In this document: one piece after another, positions 22,222 to 32,943 of the stretch
How positions within the stretch are numbered: position 1 is the first letter of the stretch
Layout of the letters: every line of letters begins with the position of its first letter
Assembly (NCBI GenBank): GCA_964023275.1
Contig: OZ029913.1
Coordinates: 44,700,476-44,764,475 of the forward strand
DNA from: Norana najaformis
Lineage: Eukaryota; Annelida; Clitellata; Crassiclitellata; Hormogastridae
Direction of reading: 5' to 3'
Length of the DNA stretch: 64,000 nt
The notes under the pieces: generated by a model
What the model saw: the letters and a program-made list of their open reading frames with translations, nothing else
The model's database searches: none
Told to the model about the DNA's origin: nothing
Position numbers and translations under genes: made by a program

Positions 22222-22833
22222 TCAGTCTACAGTCCACACGCTTCTTTCAATCCCCCGGTCGGACTTGGAGGATCCACGAAAATTTTGGCCAGCGGCTGTA
22301 TCCTGGTGGGACCACAGCGCCTCGTCTAGTAGAGGAAAAAGCCCGTCATCTTCGTCGGGGTCGTCGCCACCTGTCAAAGGGGAAAATCCGGGTATGGGCG
22401 AAGGCGACCTATCGTCACTGACATGAAGAGCGCCACCGTCGTCCACCTTGCTGATAGGAAAGTAAGGCGCGATAAATCCAGCATAAGAGCCGGTGTCCCC
22501 CGAAGATGCGGAAGGCCCGGCGATGGGCGAAGGCGGTTCACCGTCGCCGGCAAGAGGAGCAGACGGGTCGACATGAAGACTGGCCCACTTCGAGGAAGCA
22601 GAAGGCCCGGCGGTGGGCGAAGGCGGTCCAGGAGGGGCAGACTCCCGAACGTGTCGCACCTTGCATCCATGTTTTCTCTGGCAATGCCTCCGCAGAGATC
22701 GAAGCCGCGTTGCGCCTTTGAATCTTTGTCCGCAGAGCACGCAGTCAATGGTGAGTGGCCACTCCATCGTACTCCAAAGTGTGTCTGGTTCTTTCTTCCG
22801 CACCAGTGTTACCACTGTATAAAAATGAAACAC
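22222..22833 (-). CDS. Zinc-finger and acidic-repeat ORF, intact copy
   Basis: 203 codons; an internal methionine (MEWPLTIDC) may be the true start, as it aligns with the start of the 33.8-34.5 kb copy. A zinc-finger-like segment CVLCGQRF...LRSLRRHCQRKHG (C-x2-C ... H-x5-H) is followed by VRHVRES, then three Pro/Ser-rich modules (SPTAGPSASS, SPIAGPSASS, SPIPGFSP) and an acidic end DPDEDDGLFPLLDEALW. The copy at 33783-34474 shares the finger (MEKQLMINCIVC, SLRKHC, HGSCVRSIRES), the modules and the DDGLLQLLEEL end. In that copy the ORF stands just upstream of a polypurine tract and LTR, so it is probably an LTR-element accessory gene. Nucleic-acid binding is inferred; no function is known to me. 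Confidence 0.55.
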   Translation of the reverse strand: MFHFYTVVTLVRKKEPDTLWSTMEWPLTIDCVLCGQRFKGATRLRSLRRHCQRKHGCKVRHVRESAPPGPPSPTAGPSASSKWASLHVDPSAPLAGDGEPPSPIAGPSASSGDTGSYAGFIAPYFPISKVDDGGALHVSDDRSPSPIPGFSPLTGGDDPDEDDGLFPLLDEALWSHQDTAAGQNFRGSSKSDRGIERSVWTVD

Positions 22834-23230
22834 CCAAGCCAGGAAAATAAAAAACCGAAGGACAGTTTCTCAGCAAACTTTTGAAACATGAAAGGAATTA
22901 TAACATAATACTGTGTGTCATGTTATATATGATAATATTATAATATAATGCAATTAAACCGGTTTTTAAAATAAAATTGTTGTTCTATGTTTTATCTATT
23001 GGTCAAAATTTTAAATTAATTAAAAAAATTATGACAATATAGCAATCAAGTCATATGATTCAAATGAAATTTGTTTATACATTTCAAATTTTCAAACGTT
23101 AAAACACTCAAATGTTTATTTCAACACGTCAATAACATCATAAACATCTTCAGAAAGAGCTACCGTAACTAAAGTTGGGGTATCCTGCATTTTTTTCTGT
23201 TTATGTCTCAATGTAACGCTGATGACACCG
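22834..23230. other. AT-rich, no gene
   Basis: Strongly AT-rich spacer between the zinc-finger ORF and hAT-D. Confidence 0.5.
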
Positions 23231-24990
23231 TCACGGCTTCAGCAATATCCGCAACCAAAGACTTGGACGGGTCCGAGCATGGGAGTCGACACCTTCTCTG
23301 GCAATTGCTTGTTGAAAAAGTAAACGGCTGGAAACAGTTTCAGCATGCACTTTGTTGGTTTGAGCAGTCTCGACCATATTTACCTGCGAGAAAATTCTCT
23401 CAACACAAGCAGATGAATGTGGCAGAGCCATGAGACCACACAAAGTTTGACAAATGTCCGAATTTCAGTTGATCATTGCCATCTTTTATTGAGCGCAATT
23501 TAAGCCAAAATTCAGGAGGCGTTAAATCGGCCAAGCTACCAAGAGATTCCTTTGCATTAGACAATAATTATTATAGTTTCCACTCATCTTGAAGTGCATC
23601 CAGTTCTTCAGCTACTAACTTTGGAAATTGTGACGCTAGTCTAACTATTGATTTTAGCCTGCCTTCATTTGACAATGCTTCTCCAACGTCAAGAATTCTC
23701 AGCTCAGATAAAACACTGTTTTGTGCAAGCGGAAAACGTTTTCGTATTTGAGCACACAATTCTTTCAAGAATGCTAAGGCATCTTTGCGAAATTTAATTT
23801 CCTTCTCACCTAACGACTGTTTTGCTAGCATATTCTCGCACATCTTTGCACAAGTTTCTTGTAAAATTCTTGATTCAAAGGATCAATTTCAGAAAGTTCA
23901 TTAGGTTGCATGACATCATTTCTAATAAACATTGCCATCAAATTTCGATATTCGTCTGAAATGCTCGAAAATATTTTGTGTACTCGAAAATATTCGGATT
24001 CAAATTCAACATTAATTTTGTCAACTTATGATAAAATATAATTAATAAACAGCAACATATGTTTTGTTGCTAGTGTCACCCTCATTTCATAAATACCACC
24101 AGCGTCATCTGCTTTATCGGCAGGAGCTTCGCTCTTAAAAAATAACTGCAATGCATCCCATTGTTCCAGAATCCGTGAAATTACTTGTTGACGAGACATC
24201 CATCGAGTTTGGGCAAGTTTTAATGTTCTATGTTCTTGTGCTCCGACAGCATTTTATATCATCTTGAATGTAGGCCTATGTTTTCGTTTGCTGCTGCGAG
24301 TGTTATTTTAACAAAAGTCTAAAGCCACGAAGGCGAGCAATTGCTGGCATGATTTGCGCACAGAGCAAATGATTGGCATATGCATCCTAACACGAATACA
24401 GATGGAATATCTCTTTTAAGATGTGCATGAAATCCGTTGCGCACACCCATCATTGTAGGGCAGTTATCACTTGCAAATCCAATAATGTTTGTTAGTGGAA
24501 TGTTTCTATCAGCAAATAATTTTTTATCGAATTATACAGACCTTCTGCAGTTGAATCTTCAGCCTCAACGCTGACTTTACATTTATTTTTATCATAGTAC
24601 CTTACTACAACTGCCAAAATTTGAGATATTGATATATCTGTGCTCTCATTGGTTATAAGTGAAAATTTGTTATCCTGGCAATTTTGGTGATATCTTGTTT
24701 TTCTTCTCTTGCAGTTCCATCCTGCATAACATATGATGCTTTTGTTCGTTTCGTTTGTATGGATTTAACAGTAGTGCTGTCAGGAAACATTTCTTTCATA
24801 ACTTCAACAAGATGGTCTGCCTGGCTATGTGCATTTTGCGCTCGGCCATGAATGCAACAAGAAGGAGTTCGTCTTTGGCCACTTTTTCTCTTAACGAAGA
24901 TGCCTTGGGAATTACAAAGAACGTCTTGATATTTGTTATGTGTTTCTTGGCATGTTTCTGTGGCGTTCTCGGTCGGGCTCAGTGTTCATA
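23231..24990 (-). pseudogene. hAT-D transposase, many frameshifts
   Basis: Read on the minus strand from about 24990: KHITNIKTFFVIPKASSL, LLVAFMAERKMHIARQT, ITNESTDISISQILAVVVRY (first catalytic aspartate region), FADRNIPLTNIIGFASDN and MMGVRNGFHAHLKRDIP (second catalytic region), then LGEKEIKFRKDALAFL, and finally LPHSSACVERIFSQVN, the hAT C-terminal dimerisation motif with its glutamate. The order is a full hAT core but the frame changes many times. It resembles the ZBED5/SCAND3-like hAT group rather than hAT-A, B or C. Confidence 0.8.
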
Positions 24991-25464
24991 GGGTGGGGGT
25001 AACTCTAGCCCAGTTCTACGCTCAGAGGCACCCGCCTCACTGCCCCTTGCACTCTCACTGTACAATGGGCTTCCCGTATCATCTCTTCCAGTAGTGTCTG
25101 TTCTTTCCAAGGAAGGCCTAGGATGGGTCGCTTCCTTAAGGGAATCAACACTGTAACTCTCGATCTCGGAATCCGACTTTGCCTCTTCCGCGGTCGCCGG
25201 ATGGGCAACGTCCTGAGGATGGTCTTTACTCAGAACAGGGTTCGCTCCTTTACCGGCAATAGTCGTTCCTTTTCTTCGTGAAGACTTTCTCGTAACCACC
25301 ATTCTACATCTCGTATCTCTCCCGTTACCGCCAATATTTTTAGACACCAGTCGTTTTCTCGGTTCCGGGAACAAGGAAGTCTTACGACGAGCCTCTGTGT
25401 CTTTCCGCCCTAGGCACATGGATATTGGGCGACACATCTTCCCACTATCTCGTTCCATTTTCAT
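24979..25464 (-). CDS. Hypothetical ORF with basic head and PPPY motif
   Basis: 161 codons. Lys/Arg-rich N-terminal third (RKDTEARRKTSLFPEPRKR), a Ser/Glu-rich acidic middle (SDSEIESYSVDSLKEATHP), and the C terminus LELPPPYEH. PPxY motifs bind WW domains and act as budding motifs in many Gag proteins, but one short motif is weak evidence. It lies downstream of the coiled-coil/RRS ORF on the same strand and overlaps the 5' edge of hAT-D. Not recognised; may be a chance frame. Confidence 0.3.
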   Translation of the reverse strand: MKMERDSGKMCRPISMCLGRKDTEARRKTSLFPEPRKRLVSKNIGGNGRDTRCRMVVTRKSSRRKGTTIAGKGANPVLSKDHPQDVAHPATAEEAKSDSEIESYSVDSLKEATHPRPSLERTDTTGRDDTGSPLYSESARGSEAGASERRTGLELPPPYEH

Positions 25465-25751
25465 GTATAGGACTTCCGGAGTAAGTTTCCGTGGTTTCTA
25501 TTGGCAATTATCGACCAATACTGCCTCAGGGGATAGGATACCCCTATGGAACACTCAAGAGAAGGTCCCCTCTCTAAACAGTAAAACACACGTACCTTAG
25601 TACCGACCTACGCACGAGGGGGCCCTTCCCCGCACTTGTCAGTCCTCTAATCAGTGTGTGGCGACAAGCATATAGAGGAGTCGGTATCTTCCGTGTCGAC
25701 TCTGGTGTTATCGGGGAACCGATCCGGACTATGATGTACCGGGTATTTTCT

Positions 25752-25862
25752 TGGTCTGCGTTAGTTTCCGGCCTCTTACGTACTGGGGCTTTACTTGATC
25801 TGCGTTATGATCCGGTCTCTTACGTACCGGGGCTTTACTTGGTCTGCGTTATGATCCCCGGG
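25752..25862. repeat. 44-bp tandem repeat, about 2.5 copies
   Basis: Units 25752-25795, 25796-25839 and a partial unit from 25840. Each contains TCTGCGTTA, CTCTTACGTAC and GGGGCTTTACT, with few mismatches. Confidence 0.8.
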
Positions 25863-25964
25863 CCTTCCCCTTATCTCCGCCATCTGAATTTAGACAGGGA
25901 GAACCGCGGCTGCGTCTTTCCCCGAGGTTTGCACAACCTAGAGCTTCCAACTATCGAGACTTAC

Positions 25965-26696
25965 TCAGACCGTCTCGCGACTTCCTGTCGCGCTTGACGC
26001 CTCGGCTAGAGAGGTCACCGCGTGCTGTCGAGGACGCCTGGAGGAAGGAACCATCTGTTTCACTATTGTAGGCTGGGGATTCGAACCCGGCTCCAACATC
26101 TGTACTTTTGGGGCTCTGAATGCATCTCCTCCGTAATACACTGGAGCTTTCTGACCGAGTCGAATACTACGCCTCAGCAGAGGGCGCTCCAAGATAATCT
26201 CACCAGATGACCGAATGTTGTCCGCGGTTTCCGAGCTGGAAACTGCTGCTCTCGAGAACACGCCTGGGTCCGTGTTGGCGTCCTCGGCAGACTTATCCTC
26301 CTGATCCCTCGATGGATACTCCCTTAACTCCCGAAGGGGCGATAGAAGTTTCTGGCCAGTTTCACCTTTCTGATTGATATAGCGCTCTATAATTTCATCT
26401 CTCGCCTCTTCCCTGAACGAAGCCTGTTCCAGAATAAATTGGTTATGGCGCTCTATCAATCTTTCCTCCATTTGGACCTATCTTTCCATGAGTTGATTCT
26501 GGCGCTCTATAAAATCTTCCTTCATTTGGACCTGTCTTTCCATGAGTTGATTCTGGCGCTCTATTGATCTCTCTTCCATCCGGGCCTGAGTTGCCCCGAG
26601 AGAGGAGATGGACTCGGCTAAGTTCGACAAGTGTTTAGTCCAATCCATCTCTGAACTAGTTTCCACATTTAGAGAGCTAGGACCTGACTCAGCCAT
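25965..26696 (-). pseudogene. Coiled-coil/RRS ORF, copy 1, one in-frame stop
   Basis: 243 codons in one frame, broken by a single TAG at 26478-26480 where a repeat neighbour has CAG (MERQVQM), so one point mutation explains it. Start MAESGPSSLN. Residues 20-110 are a charged heptad-like coiled coil built of repeats such as MEERSIERQNQLMERQVQM. The C-terminal half has LLRRSIRLGQKAPVYYGGDAF and PGSNPQP. Copies at 38.35-39.07 and 40.24-40.92 kb share this plan (coiled coil, then LRRSVRLSKKALPYYG). The RRSxRL block resembles the extreme C terminus of some Gypsy Pol proteins. A Gag-like role is an inference from the coiled coil and position behind a leader. Confidence 0.6.
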
Positions 26697-27460
26697 ATTT
26701 CCTTGTAAATTCTTTTAATCTTAATTATAAAACGACTTTTATACAAATTACAAATTACAGTACACAATTCAATTAGTAAGAAAATGAAAGTGCTTAGTTC
26801 ACTCCAATCATCAAGTTTCTCAGAAATCGCTTCTGTTAATTACTAGGCATTTAGGCTCGGAGCGTAAGATTTTAGCCCAATAATAATTAAATCGCAAGGA
26901 AATAAAATTTAACTCCCTGATACGAAAGCAACGAAGCGACTCGGCAGGTAGCATCAACGGGTCCCGATTTCACGTAGCACCAGGAAACCTCACTCCGACC
27001 GGCGACGAATCGATATCCAATTGCTAAGTGATTTCGCAAATCGAGCATGAAATCACAATCAAAGTTAATCCAATCGATAAATCCACCATTTGGCAGTGAT
27101 ACATCCACTACTAAAGGACCGATGTTTGAGAGCTAATCTCAAACGTAGTACAGCAATGACGACCGAAAACTATGTCGACACCCGAGACTGACAAAATCTT
27201 ATCAACTCGCAAATTTACGAAAAGATTCGGCGATTCGATTCGCTACGCTTAATCTACATTTAAAACCCAGTTTCTAAACCCTTAATTTATCAAGAAACTT
27301 CGATCGATTATGGAGATCGCGATAAAATTCGACTCCAACCGATATTTCTGTCCTTCCAGCAATGGCGACGATCGGACTGACTGCAACTGACCTTCAAAAG
27401 TCCTTTCTTGCCTGTCGTACTCCATCACCTACCTAGCCTATACGCGCAGCCGGCTACCGC
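26697..27460 (-). other. Leader and LTR-like region in front of copy 1
   Basis: 26908-26921 matches the leader motif at 14310-14323. 27437-27460 carries AGCCGGCTACC and GTTCAAAAAGT, which also occur at the internal/LTR border near 18350-18400. So an LTR probably starts near 27440 on the minus strand, but with its polypurine tract deleted. No coding capacity recognised. Confidence 0.4.
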
Positions 27461-27478
27461 GAAGTTCAAAAAGTGCAG

Positions 27479-27912
27479 CTAGCCGCTAAAGATGCTGCAG
27501 CCAGTGCAGGCGCACGAAACGACCTTTAACGCATATACATCTATATGTACTTTTGACAGCTTGGCCCAATGACTTCCTCTGCCCCAGGTGAAATGGTCGA
27601 ACAATGTGGCTGGATTGTTCCTAAGGTAGGCAATGAACCCTGCGTCTCGGATCGACGAATGATTCAGCACAACCCAACCGGTGATTCCGACAACAACGGC
27701 CCTAGAGGCATAGACGGAATCTGCCTAGTCTTGTCTATATGAGGATTCGACTCGTTCCGCATGCTCAGTGATGCCGAACCTTCAGACGAAGGAGAATCAT
27801 TAGCCAACAATTCTCTCAAGAGTGATATATCTGCGTCGTAATCGATGTACTTGACTGGCAGAATAAACAAAAAAAACCTTGACATCAAAATCACACAATA
27901 ACACGAGCACAA
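27479..27912 (-). pseudogene. Possible post-integrase ORF of Gypsy-4
   Basis: Directly behind the Gypsy-4 pol end. Frames read MSRFFLFILPVKYIDYDAD, LLANDSPSSEGSASLSM, then IPSMPLGPLLSESPVGL and, after a stop, PATLFDHFTWGRG. Position and the Ser/Glu-rich start recall the post-integrase ORFs of Gypsy-2 and Gypsy-3 (SASVEGADAPTE; GPCSEEGDNSPE), but the conserved VRNPSSLL and EVIPV blocks are not visible. It may be unrelated. Confidence 0.3.
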
Positions 27913-28005
27913 TTTAAATCATCTCGTTATTGGACGAGCTAAAACCCTTATTATGTTAATTATTTTATATTCATCGGCTTCACTCTATACATAGTCCGTC
28001 TGCAT

Positions 28006-28660
28006 TTATGACTGATACCGTTGTGGCCTAGTTATCACACGTCGTGGCCGTGTGCTCGGGACTGTGCTATTCTCCTCCTCTTCCTGATTATTGGACACCG
28101 GCGATTCGAACTTCCCTTTTGAACCTACGCTCCAATTCGGGACGTCAGTTCCAACATAGGGTTTCAACTTGTCCACATAAACATATTTCGGTTGAGCTCT
28201 GGCTGAGTTTTGTATCCGATATAACACAGAAATAACACGTTCCATTACTCTATATGGCCCAGTATATAATTTATCCCATTTTCCCTTAATTCCTGGCCTC
28301 TTTCGAGGATAGAAGTACCAAACCCATTGTCCCTTTTCGAAAATAGCCGGTCTGACCCTCAAATCATACCTAGCTGCTCTAGTTGTAGCCAAGCGCTTAG
28401 AATGAACCCGAACGTGTTCATAAGCTACTTGCATTTGGTGACAAACTTCAGATACAAAATCGTCAGAGCTCAACAGAACACCAACATTAACATTGCAATC
28501 TCCTAAAACTAGGTCAATCGGCGAATGAACTTCCCTCCCCAGAAAAAGACGGTTAGGGCTATATCCAGTGCTTTCGTGCACGGTACGCAGCCATAACGAC
28601 AGGTAGAAGGTCATGCCAGTTCCTCTGATTTAATATTGCATGTCTATTGGACTATAAATG
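28006..28660 (-). pseudogene. Gypsy-4 integrase C-terminal part
   Basis: Minus strand reads NQRNWHDLLPVVMAAYR, then with a small frame change HESTGYSPNRLFLGREV, CHQMQVAYEHVR, WVWYFYPRKRPGIKGKW, KLYTGPYRVMERV, QPKYVYVDKLKPYVG and a Pro/Arg tail ending TRPRRVITRPQRYQS. It is the C-terminal extension and chromodomain-free tail of the same integrase family as Gypsy-2 and Gypsy-3. The catalytic core upstream is missing; hAT-E begins about 50 bp further up, so the transposon may have replaced or interrupted it. Confidence 0.85.
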
Positions 28661-28713
28661 GATATAAAATCCTTGTATAGGCTTCACAAAAGGCTAACGA
28701 CAAAAAATTAAAG

Positions 28714-30754
28714 TTAGACTTTCTCGCGTCTGCCTTTGTGCGATTGCCAACGAGCGTACACCCGATCCAGGTCGATTGTTTGACCAGAATTAAAAAAAGT
28801 CTTAATTCTTATCAGAGAGTCCAGATGGTCAACCTGCAGTCGATTACGCATTTTTGTCTTCGTTGCGTTCATAAGGCTGAAGCCGCGCTCGCAATCCACG
28901 CTAGATGCCTGGAAAGTGCCACATATATCGACGAGATTCGCTAACTCAGTTAGCGAATCTCGTCGAAATGAGTTCTTCATTTTCAAGGATATAGGACACT
29001 ACATCGTCAAATGTCTTGAACATTCCTGCCTTAAATTTTTCAGTTGCAATATATTTAAAATCGCGATACTGTTTGCAAACCTGCCTTTTATATTCGTCTT
29101 CCGTTTTATCAAGGAGTTTACAATACTTCACTGCTAACCTGGCAATCTCAGTTTGCCCAACGTCATAGCTTTCTGTGTCTGCCAACATGCGTAGCTCAAA
29201 CACTTTCCATTCTAATAATTCCTCTTCTGGAAATCTGCAGTCCAAATGCTTGCAGACTCGCTCAATGAATCGTACAACAGCAGCGGTGTCAACGTTTTCA
29301 TATTTGCTTAACAGCTCTTTAACATCATCACTCCAGTATACGCATTCTCCAAGATATTGTGAGCGCAACTTGGCAATTTTCGCTTTCACTAACTGATGCG
29401 CTTCGACCGTCGTTAAACAGCTCTTCTGAAAACATTTACAAAGGGCAGATAACTCCTCAAGAACGGCGTTAAGAACAGTTAGTGCAACATGATACTGAGG
29501 ATCTGATAGACGCTTCAAACAATACTTGTACACAGGGTCGTTGTTTTCATTCACCTGTTCTTTACAATACTCAAGCAGTACGCTGTAATTTCTTATCATT
29601 GCATTGACCGCAAAGTAGCGGGATAGCCAACGAACTTCGTTTAATGGTCTAAATGCAACAACATCGCTTTCTGTCACGTTGGCCAGCTCTATAAATTCAG
29701 CTCGTTTTACAGTAGACTTGCTAAATAGGGTATATACAGTTCTTAATAGAGTCTCAATGTCTTTCATTAGGGATACATGTTTCCGTGCATCATCAATGCC
29801 AAGGTCCTCTCTGTGTGCAACACAGTGTTGCTCTAATAAATGTGGAATTTCTCGACGAAGTTGGGCTGTGACGCCGTTGTGTTTTCCCAGCATAACTGAG
29901 GCTCCGTCAGATGTAAACATCACCACTTTCTGTAAATCGAGGTTATTGTCTGCGTAGAACTGCTTAATGGCCATTGTTATAGCTGTGCTGTCACACGCTT
30001 GTAGCTGAAGAATTCCGGCGAAAACAGTTTTATAAATTGTGCTACCTGCTGAACGAAATTTAATGTATAAAATCAACATTTTTGTCACTGGCACATCAGT
30101 GCTTTCGTCTGCTATCAAAGTGTGAAATTGTGCACTTCTAATTTCATTCAAAACTTGTACTTTGACAACCATGTTTATGGATTCCACAAATTCGAAAGCG
30201 TAATTTTTGCTATGCCAGCTATCTGGTAAAGTAATGTATTTTGCCATGTGGTCATTAATTTCTTGAACAGACAGCATTGACGCATTTAATTTAATTGCAA
30301 GTATAACGTTATCTATCAAAAGTTTCACCTGTTCTGGCTTTGATGTCTTCCGCTGCACTAACTCCAATCTCATTTCTCTTTCGCTGGCTGGTTCCTTGAA
30401 CATCTTCATTATGCCTTCTTTGTCTATATTCCGGAGTTTTGTAACGGAATCCACATGAATTTTATGTGTCAGATGTCGCTTTAAATAATCCAACTTCCAT
30501 TCGTCCCATCTTTTACCAGTAGTGAAATCGCCATGAGCGTTGGCTTTCGCGCATATATCGCAAATAACATCGTCGGAATTGCTGCGATATGTAAAAACTT
30601 CCTTTAACATAACGGTTTGCTTTGTACTCAATGATGGCAGTTCGGTTTCAACATATTCGTTAAGCCACTCTGTCTTAAAGCGTTCACAAGTTCTTTTTCT
30701 AGCCGAAAAGCCGCTGTCGGATAATTTTCGTTTTGACATGTTGTTTAATTGCAA
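28714..30754 (-). pseudogene. hAT-E transposase (ZMYM6/SCAND3-like), nearly intact
   Basis: One 602-codon frame (30754-28946) plus a 90-codon frame (28986-28714) overlapping it. N terminus basic; a zinc finger CDIC...HLTHKIH; then HTLIADESTDVPVTKMLIL (first catalytic aspartate), VVMFTSDGASVMLGKHNGV (second), HCVAHRE, NEVRWLSRY, and in the second frame ASSVDCERGFSLMNATKTKM (catalytic glutamate and dimerisation motif) and HLDSLIRIK. The frame change coincides with the palindrome at 28929-28965: frame one ends ELISTRFAN just where frame two gives LTELANLVD. All catalytic residues seen; only this junction breaks it. Cut-and-paste transposase. Confidence 0.9.
28929..28965. repeat. Perfect 37-bp palindrome at the transposase break
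   Basis: Two 18-bp arms, first arm CGACGAGATTCGCTAACT, around a single central C. It sits exactly where the hAT-E reading frame shifts. Confidence 0.95.
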
Positions 30755-30769
30755 ACGAATAAATATGTA

Positions 30770-31290
30770 ATAAAAACTTGTAGACTAAATTTTTACAGAC
30801 TTCACTTATAAAAGTCAAGGATCCTAGGTTGTATATGCAAACTGGTTAATAGCGGCTTATTATGAACAAGAAAGACTACTTTCACAGCAGGTCGAGTAAC
30901 AAGAAGACTGAAGACGGCAGTCATATGTAGCTAGTATTAAGCATAAAGACAAAAACGGAGACTGAGAGACAGAGACAGAGCGAGACAGAAGTTAAACAGA
31001 ACGAGAAAGAGCGAAAGAGAGACGAACAAGGCAGATATTATTTCGGGCAGAAGTTGGCCCACGGGGTTGAGCCCCGACCTGAGTAACCTAGGGTTAAAGG
31101 GGATGCTTTACCAAAAGGGGTAACGTGGAAACACTGTACAGCGGTGGTGTTAGCCTGTTAGGGAGAACCGTGGCTGGCTATAGATTGAAGCGTATCTACG
31201 TGTACAACTGAGTCTTCGTTTTCACTGTGGGTGGACTACCCCGACACATCGGGCGACCTACACAGAGACCACACCTATCATATACCATGG
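30770..31290. other. No gene; GA-rich and LTR-like sequence inside hAT-E 5' region
   Basis: 30950-31030 is GA-rich (GAGACAGAGA, GAAAGAGCGA). 31040-31290 has an LTR-like look (repeated CCCCGAC, CACAGAG), but no terminal pair or target duplication was found. Possibly a secondary insertion in the hAT-E leader. Confidence 0.35.
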
Positions 31291-31591
31291 AGCATTATAA
31301 AGGCTCAGATTGCAGAGAGGCTGAGACAGCCGGTGGGCCAAATGGATGTACACAGTCTCTGAAAGACATGTAACAACTGGCAGACAAGTCGTATGGTTTT
31401 ATATAGCACGGCCTTGTTTTGGCCTTCTGTACACCGTAAGCTAAATATTCCATCAGCTGTAACAATGACCTAAATTTAAATTTCAAATAAAATGAACGCT
31501 CACGAAATTTGTGCGCTAAGAGTAAAATGCTGTGCGCGCTGTCCTGAAATGCCGTGCGCGCGCGCACGCGCGCAGCTTAGAGGGAACATTG

Positions 31592-32336
31592 GTTCCAATC
31601 TCCCATTAGTATTGGATTCCAGATGTTAAGACGAAATAGTTTTTTCCTGACTGATCGAGTTGGTGGCGTTGAGGAGGAGTCGAAGCGGAATAAATCGGCG
31701 AGGGAGTATTGAAGAGGCGACATAACATTAACAGTAGACTTTTGAAAAGTGATCGGTGAGCATCAGGGGCGATAATATGAGTCACGGCAAAGAAATTGAA
31801 AAACCATAATATAGAATTTAACAATGAATAATGTAATGAGATTAATCCAAGCCAGGAGATTTTTCTTCAACGAAGTTTGATGAGTAAAGTGAGTAATCCT
31901 ATTTTAGACGTTTTACAGATAAAAATTAATATGAAATCGCCACAAGGGGGAAAAACACACGCACAGAGGTGTGCGCCATATACCCGATTACGTGCCATGA
32001 AACAAACATTTAGGGACCTTTAAATTTAAACAGTTTGACGCATTATATTACTAAAAATAAACTAAAAACTTTGCTCTGCCAAAATATTAAACTATTATCA
32101 GATTAAACTTAAATTTAATAAAAATTATTTTCTAAAAAAATCCCGCGCAGCTACCGTGTGCACAAAGCGCAGAACGTAATGGCTACCTAACACGGGCCAT
32201 AGATACTTCCGCCTCTTACCCAATAGGCTTACTTTGTGGCCGATCCGCCACATTTCTGTGTCATTTTGTGCGCTAACAGCGACGATTTGTTTATATTCGA
32301 AGGCTAAAGTCACATACCTTGCCGCTGACTAAGTAC
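31592..32336. other. No gene recognised
   Basis: Short frames only. On the minus strand it follows the hAT-F exon donor site, so it could hold an intron, but I find no second exon. Confidence 0.4.
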
Positions 32337-32458
32337 CTATTTTAGAATCTGATTCAATCCAATCCTTGAGCTCCGGATGTTGAAGCCAATCGTTATTAAA
32401 TGGCTGCTGATACCATGATTTAGATTTTCTGTTAGGCGGATCTGTTGCACTTCCACTG

Positions 32459-32903
32459 TGTCACGTCCTCAATTCCCCTCTAGTCTAGCAGGAACGAAAT
32501 GGGTTCGCTTAGTACGAAGCGATATTTTAATAAAGAATATATTAATTAATAAAACTAGGGGAAAGAAAGTTAGCGTTCGATCCAGTCAGTTCTTCTTAGC
32601 TTGCGTTCACTGCTGTATTCTGTCCGATCTCTGTTCGAATCTTAATCTCTCCCAATCGTCTGAACTCACTCCTTTTATACAAGTCAATCGAATACGACCC
32701 CTTCCCCTGGGATCTTCGAATGCATAGGGATGTCAGACAATGTAGCTGTACATGTCCGTCGCTGTCGGAGTCTGCGAGGGATTCACGTCTTCATCCCAAG
32801 AGAGGCTCTTCGGAGGGCCCAGCATGTTATCCGATGTCGTAATGGCAACCTCTGGCGGGTGTCGTAGTCACCTTCATGTTGACCGCTGATCTTGGGCGCG
32901 ACA
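32459..32903 (-). mobile_element. Solo LTR, 445 bp, with 5-bp target duplication
   Basis: Ends TGTCACG and CGCGACA on the plus strand (TG...CA). Flanking CACTG at 32454-32458 and 32904-32908 is a perfect 5-bp target-site duplication. On the minus strand a TATAAAAG box lies at 32672-32679, as in a Pol II LTR promoter, so the minus orientation is likely. No internal region remains, which fits recombination between two LTRs. Confidence 0.88.
32672..32679 (-). promoter_or_regulatory. TATA box of the solo LTR
   Basis: Minus strand TATAAAAG about 225 bp from the LTR start, near mid-LTR. Confidence 0.5.
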
Positions 32904-32943
32904 CACTGCTGCTACTACGTTTGTTGACTGTTTTTCTTTTCAT

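Larger units (their letters stand above)
28714..31591 (-). mobile_element. hAT-E element, 5' end visible, 3' end not found
   Basis: The minus strand at 31591 begins CAATGTTCCCTCTAAGC, a hAT-type terminal sequence, followed by a GC-rich subterminal tract of CGCG/TGCG repeats (31550-31580). The transposase lies inside. The matching 3' terminal repeat was not found near 28.65 kb, so that end may be truncated. Confidence 0.6.
32337..32943 (-). pseudogene. hAT-F first exon, split by a solo LTR
   Basis: With the LTR (32459-32903) and one copy of its 5-bp duplication set aside, a minus-strand frame opens at an ATG (32943-32941), with a basic Ser-rich start (MKRKTVNKRSSSS) running into the right part WYQQPFNNDWLQHPELKDWI. 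The FNxDWLxxPExKDWI pattern is the N-terminal signature just before the TTF/BED finger in hAT-derived proteins. The frame ends at a plausible donor, AAAATAG then GTACTT (32337/32336). The next exon was not found. It could be a transposon exon or an exon of a host gene derived from one. Confidence 0.5.

Noticed and set aside
24979..25464. Gag late-domain protein based on PPPY
   Set aside because: A single short motif in an unrecognised ORF is not enough; kept only as a hypothetical ORF.
31040..31290. Solo LTR inside the hAT-E leader
   Set aside because: Composition is LTR-like, but no TG/CA ends or target duplication could be paired.
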